Shown piece after piece: positions 52,852 through 61,659 of a stretch of DNA of 64,000 nucleotides (positions are counted from its first letter, which is position 1; every line of letters starts with the position of its first letter). Location: IMG/VR virus record IMGVR_UViG_3300035180_001820, positions 1 to 64,000 of that record. One strand, 5' to 3'. A program made the position numbers and the translations under genes. Below the pieces are notes generated by a model, which ran no database searches, was not told the origin of the DNA, and was given only the letters and a program-made list of their open reading frames with translations. This stretch comes from a virus.

Positions 52852-53291
52852 TTCTTTTCTCCAAGTTCTATAAAATTACCACATGTACATAATGGATGAT
52901 GATGTGGCCTATATGCATTTTTAATATTTAATTTTAGATATTCTCTATCTTTATCAACACCATAAGTTTCAGTTTCATAATCATAATCATATATATGAGG
53001 GTTCATATAAATATCATATTTACCATACTCTGGTTTTTCATCCATTCCTTGGTATGGCCATTTACATACACGATGTTTATACCAAGCTTGATCTTTTCTA
53101 AATCTAAGAAATGTAATTTCTGGTGACTTAATAAAATATCCAATAAAGTACTTATCACCAATTTGTACATTGGTAATTACTACAACATTTGTTAGCAAAT
53201 CATTACCATCACCAATGAAATTATTTTCTTTAAAATGTCTATCAAAATTTTCGACATCTAATTTATTAAAACCATTTGCTGACATTATCAT
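52848..53291 (-). CDS. Protein with C-terminal Cys/His motif
   Basis: 147 residues. Beta-rich body (IGDKYFIGYFIKSPEITFLRF), ends with RPHHHPLCTCGNFIELG. ATG 53291 sits in a ATGA overlap. Unknown. Confidence 0.58.
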   Translation of the reverse strand: MIMSANGFNKLDVENFDRHFKENNFIGDGNDLLTNVVVITNVQIGDKYFIGYFIKSPEITFLRFRKDQAWYKHRVCKWPYQGMDEKPEYGKYDIYMNPHIYDYDYETETYGVDKDREYLKLNIKNAYRPHHHPLCTCGNFIELGEKK

Positions 53292-53548
53292 TTATACTTA
53301 TCCGATATTTTATATTTATAACCTACTTCGACTTGAACTATACTTACAGTCCCGCCATCATTTTTATATCTAAGTAACTTTTGGTGAAAGTCTACCAATT
53401 GTTTAATTGGTTCATCTATGATTTCAAATAATTTTGGGCAACCATCCTCTTTAGCTAAAAACCACATATGATTATCGGGTTCAACTAAAACACCAAATGA
53501 TATAGTCCATTCAGATCTTGTATTTTTATTTTCATTATTTATTTTCAT
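53288..53548 (-). CDS. Hypothetical small protein
   Basis: 86 residues, beta-rich (WTISFGVLVEPDNHMWFLAKE) with a middle helix. First gene after the 53553 promoter. Unknown. Confidence 0.57.
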   Translation of the reverse strand: MKINNENKNTRSEWTISFGVLVEPDNHMWFLAKEDGCPKLFEIIDEPIKQLVDFHQKLLRYKNDGGTVSIVQVEVGYKYKISDKYK

Positions 53549-53552
53549 AATA

Positions 53553-53582
53553 CAATTTAACTATAATATATTAGAATGTCAA
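53553..53582 (-). promoter_or_regulatory. Promoter, weak form, TTGACA-N16/17-TTAAATTG
   Basis: Minus strand: TTGACA at 53582-53577 and TTAAATTG at 53560-53553. The -10 box departs most from consensus. It overlaps the end of the next gene. Confidence 0.6.
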
Positions 53583-53864
53583 TTGAGATTTTTTAATCTT
53601 TGTTATTTTACCGATAGGTAATCCATCACCACCAACCCAATCATCCCATAATGATTTAAGTGTAACAATATCTAATTTATTTGGATTTGATGTGTCATAA
53701 ATTAAAACATATAAACATTTTTTCTTAGCAGTGTACACTATACGATTAACTTTATAGATTTTAATATTTGGATCATCTCTTTTAATAAACAATCCACCAA
53801 AATCTGAATATGATTGTAATTCATCTGCTTTAAATTTTCTACCAGTAATTATTACTTGTTCCAA
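53571..53864 (-). CDS. Hypothetical protein
   Basis: 97 residues, TTG start at 53864 within the end of the upstream gene. Beta-rich: VNRIVYTAKKKCLYVLIYD, ends with basic KITKIKKSQL. Unknown. Confidence 0.55.
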   Translation of the reverse strand: MEQVIITGRKFKADELQSYSDFGGLFIKRDDPNIKIYKVNRIVYTAKKKCLYVLIYDTSNPNKLDIVTLKSLWDDWVGGDGLPIGKITKIKKSQLTF

Positions 53865-54034
53865 TATATGTTATGCACTTCCGTTTTTATAGTTTCTATA
53901 TCTGATTTTAATTTTTCAATTTCTTCAAATAAAATTTTATCACGTTCGGCGGCCTTTAGTAACATTCGTAATATTATATCAATTTCTTCTTGTAATATTA
54001 CAACTTCACCTGCCACATCCTCAATCTTAATCAT
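53852..54034 (-). CDS. Small coiled-coil protein
   Basis: 60 residues with heptad-like LLKAAERDKILFEEIEKL. Shares a base with the VWA gene stop, so it is cotranslated with it and could be a partner subunit. Confidence 0.58.
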   Translation of the reverse strand: MIKIEDVAGEVVILQEEIDIILRMLLKAAERDKILFEEIEKLKSDIETIKTEVHNIYWNK

Positions 54035-56853
54035 TAAATTTTTACTTTCTTTGACTTTGTCATTCTATTTCTAAGTTCAGTTGTCAATACACCAAAATTA
54101 TTGTATGTTGAAATAACATTCTTCTCACCATATACAGTTGAGAATTGTAAAGGTGCATCTCCAATCATAAGACAGATTGTTTCAATTCCAACATGCTGTA
54201 ATTTAGTAAGCGATGTTTTAATATGTTCATATGCAGCTTCTCCGTTATACATCATTCTACCAACTTGTGTATAAGGACCACCATCACAGATGTTTAAGAA
54301 GTATGATTCTTTTCCACGACCATTAGCAATTATTTCTTTTGAGATGGCGTCATAGCAAAGGCTTTCAGGGGTGCAACCTGCAGGTATAAGATATTTCCAA
54401 TTGTTAACTGCTGAAGATAATTTATTTTTATTTGAATCATAAATTACATAAAGGTTAGTCATATATTCTTTACCCATATCAGTTTCACCTCTTACATCGA
54501 TAACAACGTGAGTATGAGTTTGTTCGTATGTTGATGCAATGATTGCTGCAATCTGTAATGATTTTTTGAATCTTGTCATATACATACGTTCTTCACCTCT
54601 GAAGATATTGTTATCGCTCATTGAACCGCTACCATCAATTGAAATATGTACATATGATTTATTATATGCGGTTTCAATATGCTCTAAGAAAATTTTACGA
54701 TTTCCAAATGATGCAAACTCTGACAGTAACTCTTCATCAATATCACCAGTATCTTTTCTTAAAGATTCCTCAATAGTGATATCATTTCTGAATGCCATCT
54801 TACTTGCATACATCTTACCGATTTGTATTGCTTGTTTATAAAGTATAACATCTTCTTCATTAGGATATCTTGTGACGTTACCAGTTGTATTAATATCTAA
54901 AGCTTTAGAATTATTTATAAGTGATTCTAAATCTCTATAAACAATTGAAGGAATAACTTTATTATTAAATGTAGTTGACTGGACCGATCCGCTATTGATA
55001 ACGGTGTTAATAACACTTGCATCATTCTTTGACTCAAATTTTTGTTTTTTGAATCCATTGCTTAATGCATCAACTAATTCATCTGAATATGTATCTCTTA
55101 AATCAGAATCGGCTGATGAATTTGATTCTCTTTCATTGGCTTCATTAATAGCATCAATTTCATCTTCGGAAATTTCATCTGATGTATCTTTAGTATGAGT
55201 ATATTCTTCATCTTCAGAATCTACGTTACCAAAGTCACCTTTAAGAGTTGATTCTGAATCATCATGTTCAAGTTCAGGACTGTCTTCATCAGATTCATTA
55301 TCTTCAGAATCAGGTTTGGTTTTATTGGTTGTACCTTCAGCATCAGAATCTTCAGCTTCATTAGCATCTGCTTTTGAACCATCATCTTCATCTTTAGAAT
55401 CTTCAGTTTTTTCGGCTTTTTCTTTAGGTGATTTTTCTGATTTTTCTTTTGATTCTGATTCGCCTTTACTATCACCAGTTTCTGATTCTTTAGTATCATC
55501 ACCATTTTTATCAGGTACCGATGGTGTAGGTACAGATCTCTTAATAGGCATTTGCTTATTTTGAAAAACCAATTCCTGAACTACTTCAAAAACTTTAAGT
55601 GTTTTTTCAAAAGCAGCAACCATTGAATCTTTTGTAATATTATCTAAGTCAATAATTTTTGAAATTTCTTTTAATCCGATTAATGCATTTGCATTAAAAT
55701 ATTTTGTATGAATCATCATAATATGAGACATATAATTTGAAAAAGATTCCGTTCTTTTTTCAGGTAAAAGTAAAGCAGCTCCTCTTTCAGGATAATCAAA
55801 ATATCTTTTATTTATTGCGTCATAATAAGGAACATACCCAGTTGCATCCGCTTTAGTTAATGCATCAATTCTTCTATCTTCAATATAATTGAATAATGGA
55901 AAAATGAAATTACTAAATAGTGTAGTTGAATTAACTCTTGCTTTTGAATTGGAGTTAACTTTTAATGCATATACATTATACATCTCAATAAATTTTAATG
56001 TCTGATATAATCCTGTCATAATTGACTTAGTGATATCATACATATTAGGATCTGTTTTTCGTTGACCCAACTTCTGCATAACATCTCTTAATGAACGTAT
56101 TATGTTTGTTTTGAAGTCTCCGCGGTCAAAAGAATAAATTTCATTGAAACAACCTGCTGCATCCAATTTATTAAAAATATTAATAGGTAATATATGATAG
56201 AAAAAACTATCAGAATCATTTATACCTAGATTCCAACCTTTAGGTTGATTTAATGTTGATTCCAAAACATCTGATAAAATCTCATTATATTTTTCATAAG
56301 AAACAAATGGAACAATAGTTCCAAATTGCGAAAATTTTGAACCTAAATACATTGTGTTGTAAGTTAATCCATTAACCATATCTCTAACAGCAGTAAGTGC
56401 ATACATATCAGTGTACACAATATGTGAAGCTTCATGTAAAGCCAAACCAATGTTAATGTCAAAGTTGGAAATGTCAGTTGAGAGGATAATAAATTCACCA
56501 TCTGTTGCACTATCAGGACCTGCATATTTTACAGGTATATTCTTTTTAGTAAGAATGCTGATAAAATTTTTAGCAACTGTAGCAAACTCATAATATTTTG
56601 AGATTGTGCGTTCTTTTTCAGAACCTGCATTTAATGCACGGTTCGATATCATCATTTGCTTAACATTTTCATCAAGCCAAAATGATGATGCCGGTGAGTT
56701 TTCAATTTGTTTTGTAAGTTCGGATTCAATACCCTTAATGACCTGTTTAGTAACCTTTGTAACTTTAGTTGTTTTACCTAAAGTTGACGGAGTCGATGAT
56801 CCTGATGATCTTCTTCCACCTGATCTGCGATGTCTGCTTCTTGGATATGCCAT
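54034..56853 (-). CDS. Large VWA-domain protein with HExxH motif (CobT-like)
   Basis: 939 residues. A basic Ser/Arg N-terminus (1-40), HEASH at 140-144 within LALHEASHIVYTD, EDRRIDAL near 325, a very acidic Ser/Asp/Glu linker (about 440-600), and a VWA domain from about 735 with the MIDAS motif DGSGSMS at about 740, plus a later ICDGGP. The build is like CobT/metallopeptidase-VWA proteins that work with MoxR/CobS ATPases; the MoxR-type gene is the second gene upstream. Likely a metal-dependent assembly or remodelling partner. Longest complete gene in the window. Confidence 0.82.
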   Translation of the reverse strand: MAYPRSRHRRSGGRRSSGSSTPSTLGKTTKVTKVTKQVIKGIESELTKQIENSPASSFWLDENVKQMMISNRALNAGSEKERTISKYYEFATVAKNFISILTKKNIPVKYAGPDSATDGEFIILSTDISNFDINIGLALHEASHIVYTDMYALTAVRDMVNGLTYNTMYLGSKFSQFGTIVPFVSYEKYNEILSDVLESTLNQPKGWNLGINDSDSFFYHILPINIFNKLDAAGCFNEIYSFDRGDFKTNIIRSLRDVMQKLGQRKTDPNMYDITKSIMTGLYQTLKFIEMYNVYALKVNSNSKARVNSTTLFSNFIFPLFNYIEDRRIDALTKADATGYVPYYDAINKRYFDYPERGAALLLPEKRTESFSNYMSHIMMIHTKYFNANALIGLKEISKIIDLDNITKDSMVAAFEKTLKVFEVVQELVFQNKQMPIKRSVPTPSVPDKNGDDTKESETGDSKGESESKEKSEKSPKEKAEKTEDSKDEDDGSKADANEAEDSDAEGTTNKTKPDSEDNESDEDSPELEHDDSESTLKGDFGNVDSEDEEYTHTKDTSDEISEDEIDAINEANERESNSSADSDLRDTYSDELVDALSNGFKKQKFESKNDASVINTVINSGSVQSTTFNNKVIPSIVYRDLESLINNSKALDINTTGNVTRYPNEEDVILYKQAIQIGKMYASKMAFRNDITIEESLRKDTGDIDEELLSEFASFGNRKIFLEHIETAYNKSYVHISIDGSGSMSDNNIFRGEERMYMTRFKKSLQIAAIIASTYEQTHTHVVIDVRGETDMGKEYMTNLYVIYDSNKNKLSSAVNNWKYLIPAGCTPESLCYDAISKEIIANGRGKESYFLNICDGGPYTQVGRMMYNGEAAYEHIKTSLTKLQHVGIETICLMIGDAPLQFSTVYGEKNVISTYNNFGVLTTELRNRMTKSKKVKI

Positions 56854-56886
56854 TTGTTATTGTCCGTAATTAATAAATTTGATATA

Positions 56887-56917
56887 CAAATATAACTACA
56901 ATTTCATAGACTGTCAA
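56887..56917 (-). promoter_or_regulatory. Promoter, TTGACA-N17-TATATTTG
   Basis: Minus strand: TTGACA at 56917-56912, TATATTTG at 56894-56887, spacer 17. Leader ATTAATTACGGA also follows the 62503 promoter. Confidence 0.82.
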
Positions 56918-56982
56918 TAGAGTTTATAAATATTTGTAAATTGACACTATTTAAGTAGCCATCATATTTTGATGTATTTTAT

Positions 56983-57045
56983 GACTCTTTAGAAGGGTCT
57001 AGTGGGAGTTAAAATGATAGGCTGATAGTTTATATAGCCTTAAAA
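56983..57045. repeat. Intergenic repeat module
   Basis: GACTCTTTAGAAGGGTC, CTAGTGGGAGT and GGCTGATAGTTTATATAGCC. Relates to the 45195-45262 module. Confidence 0.5.
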
Positions 57046-57074
57046 TTAAGCTTATTTTGAAGCTTTATACCGAC

Positions 57075-57118
57075 TGTATCAAAATGATACAAAACGACAA
57101 TAGGACCGAAGTCCTATT
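57075..57118 (-). terminator. Tandem hairpins ending the MoxR transcript
   Basis: On the minus strand an 8-bp perfect stem (57099-57106 with 57111-57118) is closed by a C(UUCG)G tetraloop and followed by GUCGUUUUGU. Next comes TGTATCA-TTT-TGATACA (57075-57091). They separate MoxR from the VWA gene, which has its own promoter. Confidence 0.7.
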
Positions 57119-57155
57119 TGCCGCTGTAAATTTGAGTAAGGAAATACTCAAAATC

Positions 57156-57404
57156 CTAAATATCAAAAAATCCTTTCTCATATGATATTCTTCGATGTTC
57201 TTTTACTATATCGGAAGTTGCTTTTGATAACACTTTAACAACGAATAGTTTATCATATCCATATTTAACTAAAAAATTATATATAACTTTATCATAATGA
57301 AATATATTTCCACTCATATATGCATTATATAATTTCTTACTTTCTTCATCCAATATTTCCTGTTGGACGTATACTAATTCTTTATTCTTTTTTTCTTTTT
57401 TCAT
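57156..57404 (-). CDS. Small helical protein
   Basis: 82 residues, basic Lys/Glu-rich N-terminus, helices; ends with EHRRISYEKGFFDI. Directly follows the MoxR gene in its operon; could be part of the system. Possibly family B. Unknown. Confidence 0.6.
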   Translation of the reverse strand: MKKEKKNKELVYVQQEILDEESKKLYNAYMSGNIFHYDKVIYNFLVKYGYDKLFVVKVLSKATSDIVKEHRRISYEKGFFDI

Positions 57405-57410
57405 TTTTTA

Positions 57411-58661
57411 TTATCTTGGTTTTTGAATCATCTGTTTAACAAGTACTCTTTCCGATGCTTGACCACCGTCATAAGAATAAAGACCTTCAATAACCAGCGC
57501 ACATGCTTCTTCATATGTAAAACCATCAGTAAGATATTTACCAAGTTCAATAAGCTTTCTTGTTGAGACGGCTTGACTTAAAATTGAATTACCTGACATA
57601 ACCTGAAGTCTAATGTCAATGATAAGAGTAACCACTTTTTCAATTAGTGGTTTTGTTATAGCAGGAAACATTTCTTGCATTAAATCAATAAGATCTTCTT
57701 TGGAAATATTATCAACTTCAATTTTAGTAAATCTATCAATAACCGCAGTGTCCATTATTGATGTACCTGTATACTCCATACCAATGTTAGCCGTTGCGAT
57801 AAAACATACTCCTTGAGCTAATTTAACTGTGTGATTTTCATGTTCACTTGAGTTGATTGAAATTTCCCGAATATTTTCATCGAGCAATGGCATCAATAAG
57901 TTTGCGGCATCTCGTGAAGCTCTGGAAAATTCATCTAACAAAATAATGCTATTGGGTATTTGAATAGCTCTGATAAAATCAGATTCTAAGAAATATGTTC
58001 CACCGTCAGCCGCATGTGTCTTACCAAGAATTGTAGTGTTTGCATCTCGGCTATTACCAAGATCCAATTTGAAGAATGGCCTATCTAATACCTCTTTCAA
58101 AACATAAGCTAACATTGTCTTACCTTCACCCTTAGGACCGGTGATCATAATATTCTCACCACGGATTACCGCGCGGACCGCAGCCTTCCACTTAAGTTCT
58201 GAAATTTTATAATAACTTGGTTTAATTGTATAAGACTGATGGATGAATTGAACTTTCTCAAATTCATCAGTAAAAACAGTGTCGGCCTTATTGATACCTT
58301 CAAGAAGTTGGAGAATAGTTTTTGTGGCTTGATGCCGCATACCGATAGTTGCCATTCTTCGTGTTGAAGCAACCTTTGGTGTAGTTGCAGTAAGCTCTTT
58401 TACTACAGGAGTAAATCCACTTCGAATGCTCTTCTTAAGTCTAGCTGATTCAGGATCTCCTGCTTTATAAATAAGTTCGAACTCGAACCCTTTATTATAA
58501 CCGTATGAGATCTGAGACTTGTGTAAAAAATCGGTTACATCAAATTCAGTACCATCTGCACTTGTGATGACTGCTTGTTTTGAAGTTTTGCATATGATAA
58601 TTGAATTACCTGCTGAGTTCGCAGCCTCAATTAGGCGCAATTTATTTGTGATAGTAGCCAA
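57411..58661 (-). CDS. MoxR/CobS-type AAA+ ATPase
   Basis: 416 residues. Walker A GPKGEGKT (175-182), Walker B IILLDEFSR (239-247), sensor ATANIG (290-295) and arginine finger near DRF (309-311). The N-terminal 110 residues are an extra domain, beta-rich at first. These ATPases, paired with VWA proteins, insert metals or remodel complexes. TTG start at 58661 with AAGGA 8-12 bases upstream. Promoter at 58691. Confidence 0.88.
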   Translation of the reverse strand: MATITNKLRLIEAANSAGNSIIICKTSKQAVITSADGTEFDVTDFLHKSQISYGYNKGFEFELIYKAGDPESARLKKSIRSGFTPVVKELTATTPKVASTRRMATIGMRHQATKTILQLLEGINKADTVFTDEFEKVQFIHQSYTIKPSYYKISELKWKAAVRAVIRGENIMITGPKGEGKTMLAYVLKEVLDRPFFKLDLGNSRDANTTILGKTHAADGGTYFLESDFIRAIQIPNSIILLDEFSRASRDAANLLMPLLDENIREISINSSEHENHTVKLAQGVCFIATANIGMEYTGTSIMDTAVIDRFTKIEVDNISKEDLIDLMQEMFPAITKPLIEKVVTLIIDIRLQVMSGNSILSQAVSTRKLIELGKYLTDGFTYEEACALVIEGLYSYDGGQASERVLVKQMIQKPR

Positions 58662-58690
58662 TGAATTATTTCCTTATTAAATTTACAATA

Positions 58691-58721
58691 GTAATATAAC
58701 TATAAAATCTTAAACTGTCAA
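58691..58721 (-). promoter_or_regulatory. Promoter, TTGACA-N17-TATATTAC
   Basis: Minus strand: TTGACA at 58721-58716, TATATTAC at 58698-58691, spacer 17; the -10 end is off consensus. Confidence 0.7.
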
Positions 58722-58735
58722 TAGAGTTTGAAAAA

Positions 58736-58996
58736 TTATTTTGAAAGAAGAGCTTTAACTTTTTTGTTTCTTGCTCTGGTGCGGGCACCTTTACAACGTC
58801 CCCATTTTTCACCTTCCATAAATTTCCAGTTTGCATACATAAAAAGAAGATCTTTAACTTCGCTTACTGTCAGATTATGTTCTTTTTCAAACTCCGTAAG
58901 TTTATCATGATAACTACGTACGCAGTGTACATCTTCTGATTTGTGTAAAAGTTCTGCTAAATGTAATACCAATTTCCGTCTATCTAAGTTATTCAA
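58736..58996 (-). CDS. Small basic helical protein, family B
   Basis: 86 residues, TTG start at 58996 after GGA. KEHNLTVSEVKDLLFMYANWKFMEG is the family B core; the tail is basic (RARNKKVKALL). Unknown. Confidence 0.62.
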   Translation of the reverse strand: MNNLDRRKLVLHLAELLHKSEDVHCVRSYHDKLTEFEKEHNLTVSEVKDLLFMYANWKFMEGEKWGRCKGARTRARNKKVKALLSK

Positions 58997-59025
58997 TTTT
59001 CTGTTCCATTAAAAATTTTGATATA

Positions 59026-59056
59026 CAAATATAACTATAAATCTGACACAAGTCAA
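59026..59056 (-). promoter_or_regulatory. Promoter, TTGACT-N17-TATATTTG
   Basis: Minus strand: TTGACT at 59056-59051, TATATTTG at 59033-59026, spacer 17. Confidence 0.78.
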
Positions 59057-59124
59057 TAGAGTTTAGAAAACATTATGATAGCTTAAAATACATCAAAATA
59101 AGACTGTATCAAAATGAGACAGAT

Positions 59125-59412
59125 TTACTTAATTTTTGTAATAAATGAACAATTGATTTTTTTAAGATCATTCTTAAAACCATCTTTATTAAATCGAAGC
59201 TTCTTCATATAATATCCTGAAGTGTCACCGAAAGTATCATTAAAATGAAACTCAACAATTACCATGTATACATATGCATACTTACATATTTCAATGACTT
59301 CACCAATAGACCCATTAAAAACATTTTCATCATCATCAAGATAACTCGAACTTGCTCGAGTATACTCTACCTTATCACCAACTTTAAATTTTGTACAAAT
59401 TTCTTGAGGCAT
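59125..59412 (-). CDS. Hypothetical small protein, SH3/KOW-like
   Basis: 95 residues from ATG 59412. FKVGDKVEYTRASS, FNGSIGEVIEICKYAYVYMV look like an SH3-type barrel of the KOW kind. 3' of the gene lies an ACTGTATCAAAATGAGACAG hairpin (59102-59121). Unknown role. Confidence 0.6.
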   Translation of the reverse strand: MPQEICTKFKVGDKVEYTRASSSYLDDDENVFNGSIGEVIEICKYAYVYMVIVEFHFNDTFGDTSGYYMKKLRFNKDGFKNDLKKINCSFITKIK

Positions 59413-59414
59413 AA

Positions 59415-59618
59415 TTATTTTTTCTTTACAATTAAAACAAATGCAATAACCAATATAAAACATCCACCAAATAATAACATTATTAATGTCATATCTTCAA
59501 TAAGATTATTAAATAACCTAATCCATAAATTATTATATGTTATAATTCCAATTAATAATAAAGGAATAAAAATTTTAGCAACATTAAAAAAATCTTTGAA
59601 ATTAAACCAACTAATCAT
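59415..59618 (-). CDS. Small two-helix membrane protein
   Basis: 67 residues from ATG 59618. Helices IFIPLLLIGIITY and LIMLLFGGCFILVIAFVLIV, basic end. Coupled to its upstream gene by an 8-base overlap. Unknown. Confidence 0.6.
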   Translation of the reverse strand: MISWFNFKDFFNVAKIFIPLLLIGIITYNNLWIRLFNNLIEDMTLIMLLFGGCFILVIAFVLIVKKK

Positions 59619-59829
59619 ATGTAACATATTCAACTTCTTCTTCTGTAAATTCTCTTTGGTCTTTACAACTATCACAATACCAAAAATATCTGGTTTGTAT
59701 AGGTTCTTTAGATAAATTTATAAACATAAACTCATCCAAATCAACATCAACTTTAGTGTTAATTTCTTGAGTAATTACAGTAGTCATTTTATGACCACAT
59801 TCAATACAGATGTTTGTAGGTTCTATCAT
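59611..59829 (-). CDS. Small zinc-ribbon protein
   Basis: 72 residues, CIECG and YCDSCKD make a CxxC pair set as in YgiT-type ribbons. ATGA overlap upstream. Unknown. Confidence 0.62.
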   Translation of the reverse strand: MIEPTNICIECGHKMTTVITQEINTKVDVDLDEFMFINLSKEPIQTRYFWYCDSCKDQREFTEEEVEYVTYD

Positions 59830-60146
59830 TCTAATCCTTTATAACAATTTTCTTTATAATATTCAGTAACTATATTTAACATCTCATTAAAATTAAATTC
59901 AACAGTATCACTATTTACATCAAGGAATCCAGTACCCCTACGAATTTGTACAAATTTAATTGCATTTTCAAATACAGTAGGAGAATCATATTCTATATCT
60001 TTTATAAAACATATACTCCCATAGATATCTGAACAAAATATAGCAACTTCAATTTCACTAAAAACAATTTCAGTATCATATTTACCATTATAATACTGAC
60101 TAATAAACCTACAAATTTTATTTTCAATATATAATTCTTTATTCAA
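59826..60146 (-). CDS. Hypothetical protein
   Basis: 106 residues, TTG start at 60146. Beta-rich and acidic; FVQIRRGTGFLD is the clearest feature. 8-base overlap upstream. Unknown. Confidence 0.55.
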   Translation of the reverse strand: MNKELYIENKICRFISQYYNGKYDTEIVFSEIEVAIFCSDIYGSICFIKDIEYDSPTVFENAIKFVQIRRGTGFLDVNSDTVEFNFNEMLNIVTEYYKENCYKGLE

Positions 60147-60414
60147 TTATCTTAACTCCAATTGTATGTACCTTACCTTTGTTAGGTCCACTTACAAAAT
60201 AAAAATTAACATCTTGCCAACGTCCCCAATAATTACCTTCACATACAATATAAACGGATTTATCTAAAAGATTAATACCTTCAATTGTACCTTTAAGATA
60301 TCCATCTTCAAAATTATAAAATGGTTTAAACCAAACTGGTATATCAGTACCAATAAGCGGTATCAATGTTTTAATATCTGTACCTTCAATAGGTAACATA
60401 ATTTCTTTATTCAT
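60139..60414 (-). CDS. PLLGxDIPV family protein, copy 2
   Basis: 91 residues. LIPLIGTDIPVWFKP and GYLKGTIEGINLLDK match the 50201 product. Both precede unrelated genes, so it is a dispersed paralogue. Unknown. Confidence 0.65.
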   Translation of the reverse strand: MNKEIMLPIEGTDIKTLIPLIGTDIPVWFKPFYNFEDGYLKGTIEGINLLDKSVYIVCEGNYWGRWQDVNFYFVSGPNKGKVHTIGVKIIE

Positions 60415-60658
60415 CTTTCTTTCCTTTAACTCTTCCAGTTACTCCGCGCCATACTTCATCAATACCTAACGGAACTGTAAATTCTTTAACCACTTTAAAT
60501 GGTAATCCACACATCGGACAAAAATTATACAACTCTCTCATATTAGATCTGTTTGAAACTAATCCATTTCCACAACGTGTATACCAATTAGTATCATCAC
60601 ATCCAACGAAATGTTTTAGAGGCCTATAAACAACTTCACAAACTTTTTTAGTTTTCAT
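60407..60658 (-). CDS. Protein with zinc ribbon
   Basis: 83 residues. FVGCDDTNWYTRCGNG and FCPMCGLPFKVV supply four Cys. Basic C-terminus. Unknown. Confidence 0.6.
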   Translation of the reverse strand: MKTKKVCEVVYRPLKHFVGCDDTNWYTRCGNGLVSNRSNMRELYNFCPMCGLPFKVVKEFTVPLGIDEVWRGVTGRVKGKKDE

Positions 60659-60875
60659 TTTTACTCTTAATTAATTCTAATCTACTTTCAGATATCCAAA
60701 AATCATATTTTCCAAAACTGTTTGAATATTGAACCCAAGGTTCACCAAAGCATGCTTTTACTATGATACCTTTTACAACAAATTCATCAAACGGATATGC
60801 TTTTTCGCCATGTCCATTTATATTTTCTACGATACGAAGGGTATCACCAAGGTTATATTTTGTTTCTAAAATCAT
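60648..60875 (-). CDS. Hypothetical small protein, SH3-like
   Basis: 75 residues, beta-rich: YNLGDTLRIVENINGHG, EFVVKGIIVKACFG. Overlaps the next gene by 11 bases. Unknown. Confidence 0.57.
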   Translation of the reverse strand: MILETKYNLGDTLRIVENINGHGEKAYPFDEFVVKGIIVKACFGEPWVQYSNSFGKYDFWISESRLELIKSKNEN

Positions 60876-60876
60876 A

Positions 60877-60975
60877 TTATTTTTTTATTATCCATTTAAT
60901 AGCAGGAATTAAACAAAGACCAAAAGTCAAATAAACAATGGCTATAGCTAATATACTTTCTAAAAATGTATTCAT
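60877..60975 (-). CDS. 32-residue membrane peptide
   Basis: ATG 60975 to TAA 60877. One membrane helix ILAIAIVYLTFGLCLIPAI, basic end. Fits tightly between neighbours. Unknown. Confidence 0.55.
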   Translation of the reverse strand: MNTFLESILAIAIVYLTFGLCLIPAIKWIIKK

Positions 60976-60976
60976 A

Positions 60977-61351
60977 TTAATACTTTAAAAATAAATTTCC
61001 ATTGAAATATTTCTCAGATGGTTTTATAATAAAAATATCAAAAACATAACTTTCAACTTTAGCATAATCACGGGTGTTATATAATTTCAAAACATCCATT
61101 ATTTTACCATCTAAAAAATCAACAACAGCTGATAATGTTTCTGAATAAAAAGTAAGTTTACCATCATATGACTGTTTTGCATATACAGGTTTTAATGGAT
61201 AGTTATTAATAATTAAATTTATAATTTCAATTACTTTATCATTACTTAATGTTGTATTAGCTATATTACATAATCCAAACTGATAACGATCCGTCCTTGA
61301 CTTTAAAAATAAAATCCTAGCATCCATATAATCATGCTTTAAATCAACCAT
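60977..61351 (-). CDS. Hypothetical protein
   Basis: 124 residues, mixed; ILFLKSRTDRYQFGLCNIAN start, helices, Phe/Tyr-rich end. Shares a base with 61351-61659. Unknown. Confidence 0.57.
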   Translation of the reverse strand: MVDLKHDYMDARILFLKSRTDRYQFGLCNIANTTLSNDKVIEIINLIINNYPLKPVYAKQSYDGKLTFYSETLSAVVDFLDGKIMDVLKLYNTRDYAKVESYVFDIFIIKPSEKYFNGNLFLKY

Positions 61352-61659
61352 TAAAAACTCTCAATCGGACGAACCCAATGAAAGATATGCCATTCTAAAT
61401 CACACATATCATAATCACCTTCAGGAACATATCCTGTTTGACCTCTAACAAAATCCCAAACATATTCAATATCTTTATTGTTTGGTTCTTCATCAAAATA
61501 CTCAAAATAAAAATCAGCAACTATATTAACAATCTCCCTTTCAGAAAACTCAGAACAATCAACATACATACCATTTTCATATGTACTTAACCATCCTCTA
61601 ACTTTTTCAATTGTTAACTTATCATCAGATATAAAATAACTAGATAATTTCTTATCCAT
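61351..61659 (-). CDS. Hypothetical acidic protein
   Basis: 102 residues, helical and acidic (YFEYFDEEPNNKDIEYVWDF). Net charge and size suggest a DNA-mimic or inhibitor, but this is only a guess. Unknown. Confidence 0.57.
   Translation of the reverse strand: MDKKLSSYFISDDKLTIEKVRGWLSTYENGMYVDCSEFSEREIVNIVADFYFEYFDEEPNNKDIEYVWDFVRGQTGYVPEGDYDMCDLEWHIFHWVRPIESF

Noticed and set aside
55221-55564. Genes in other frames of the VWA acidic linker
   Set aside because: Frames on both strands are low-complexity shadows of the GAA/GAT/TCA-rich linker.
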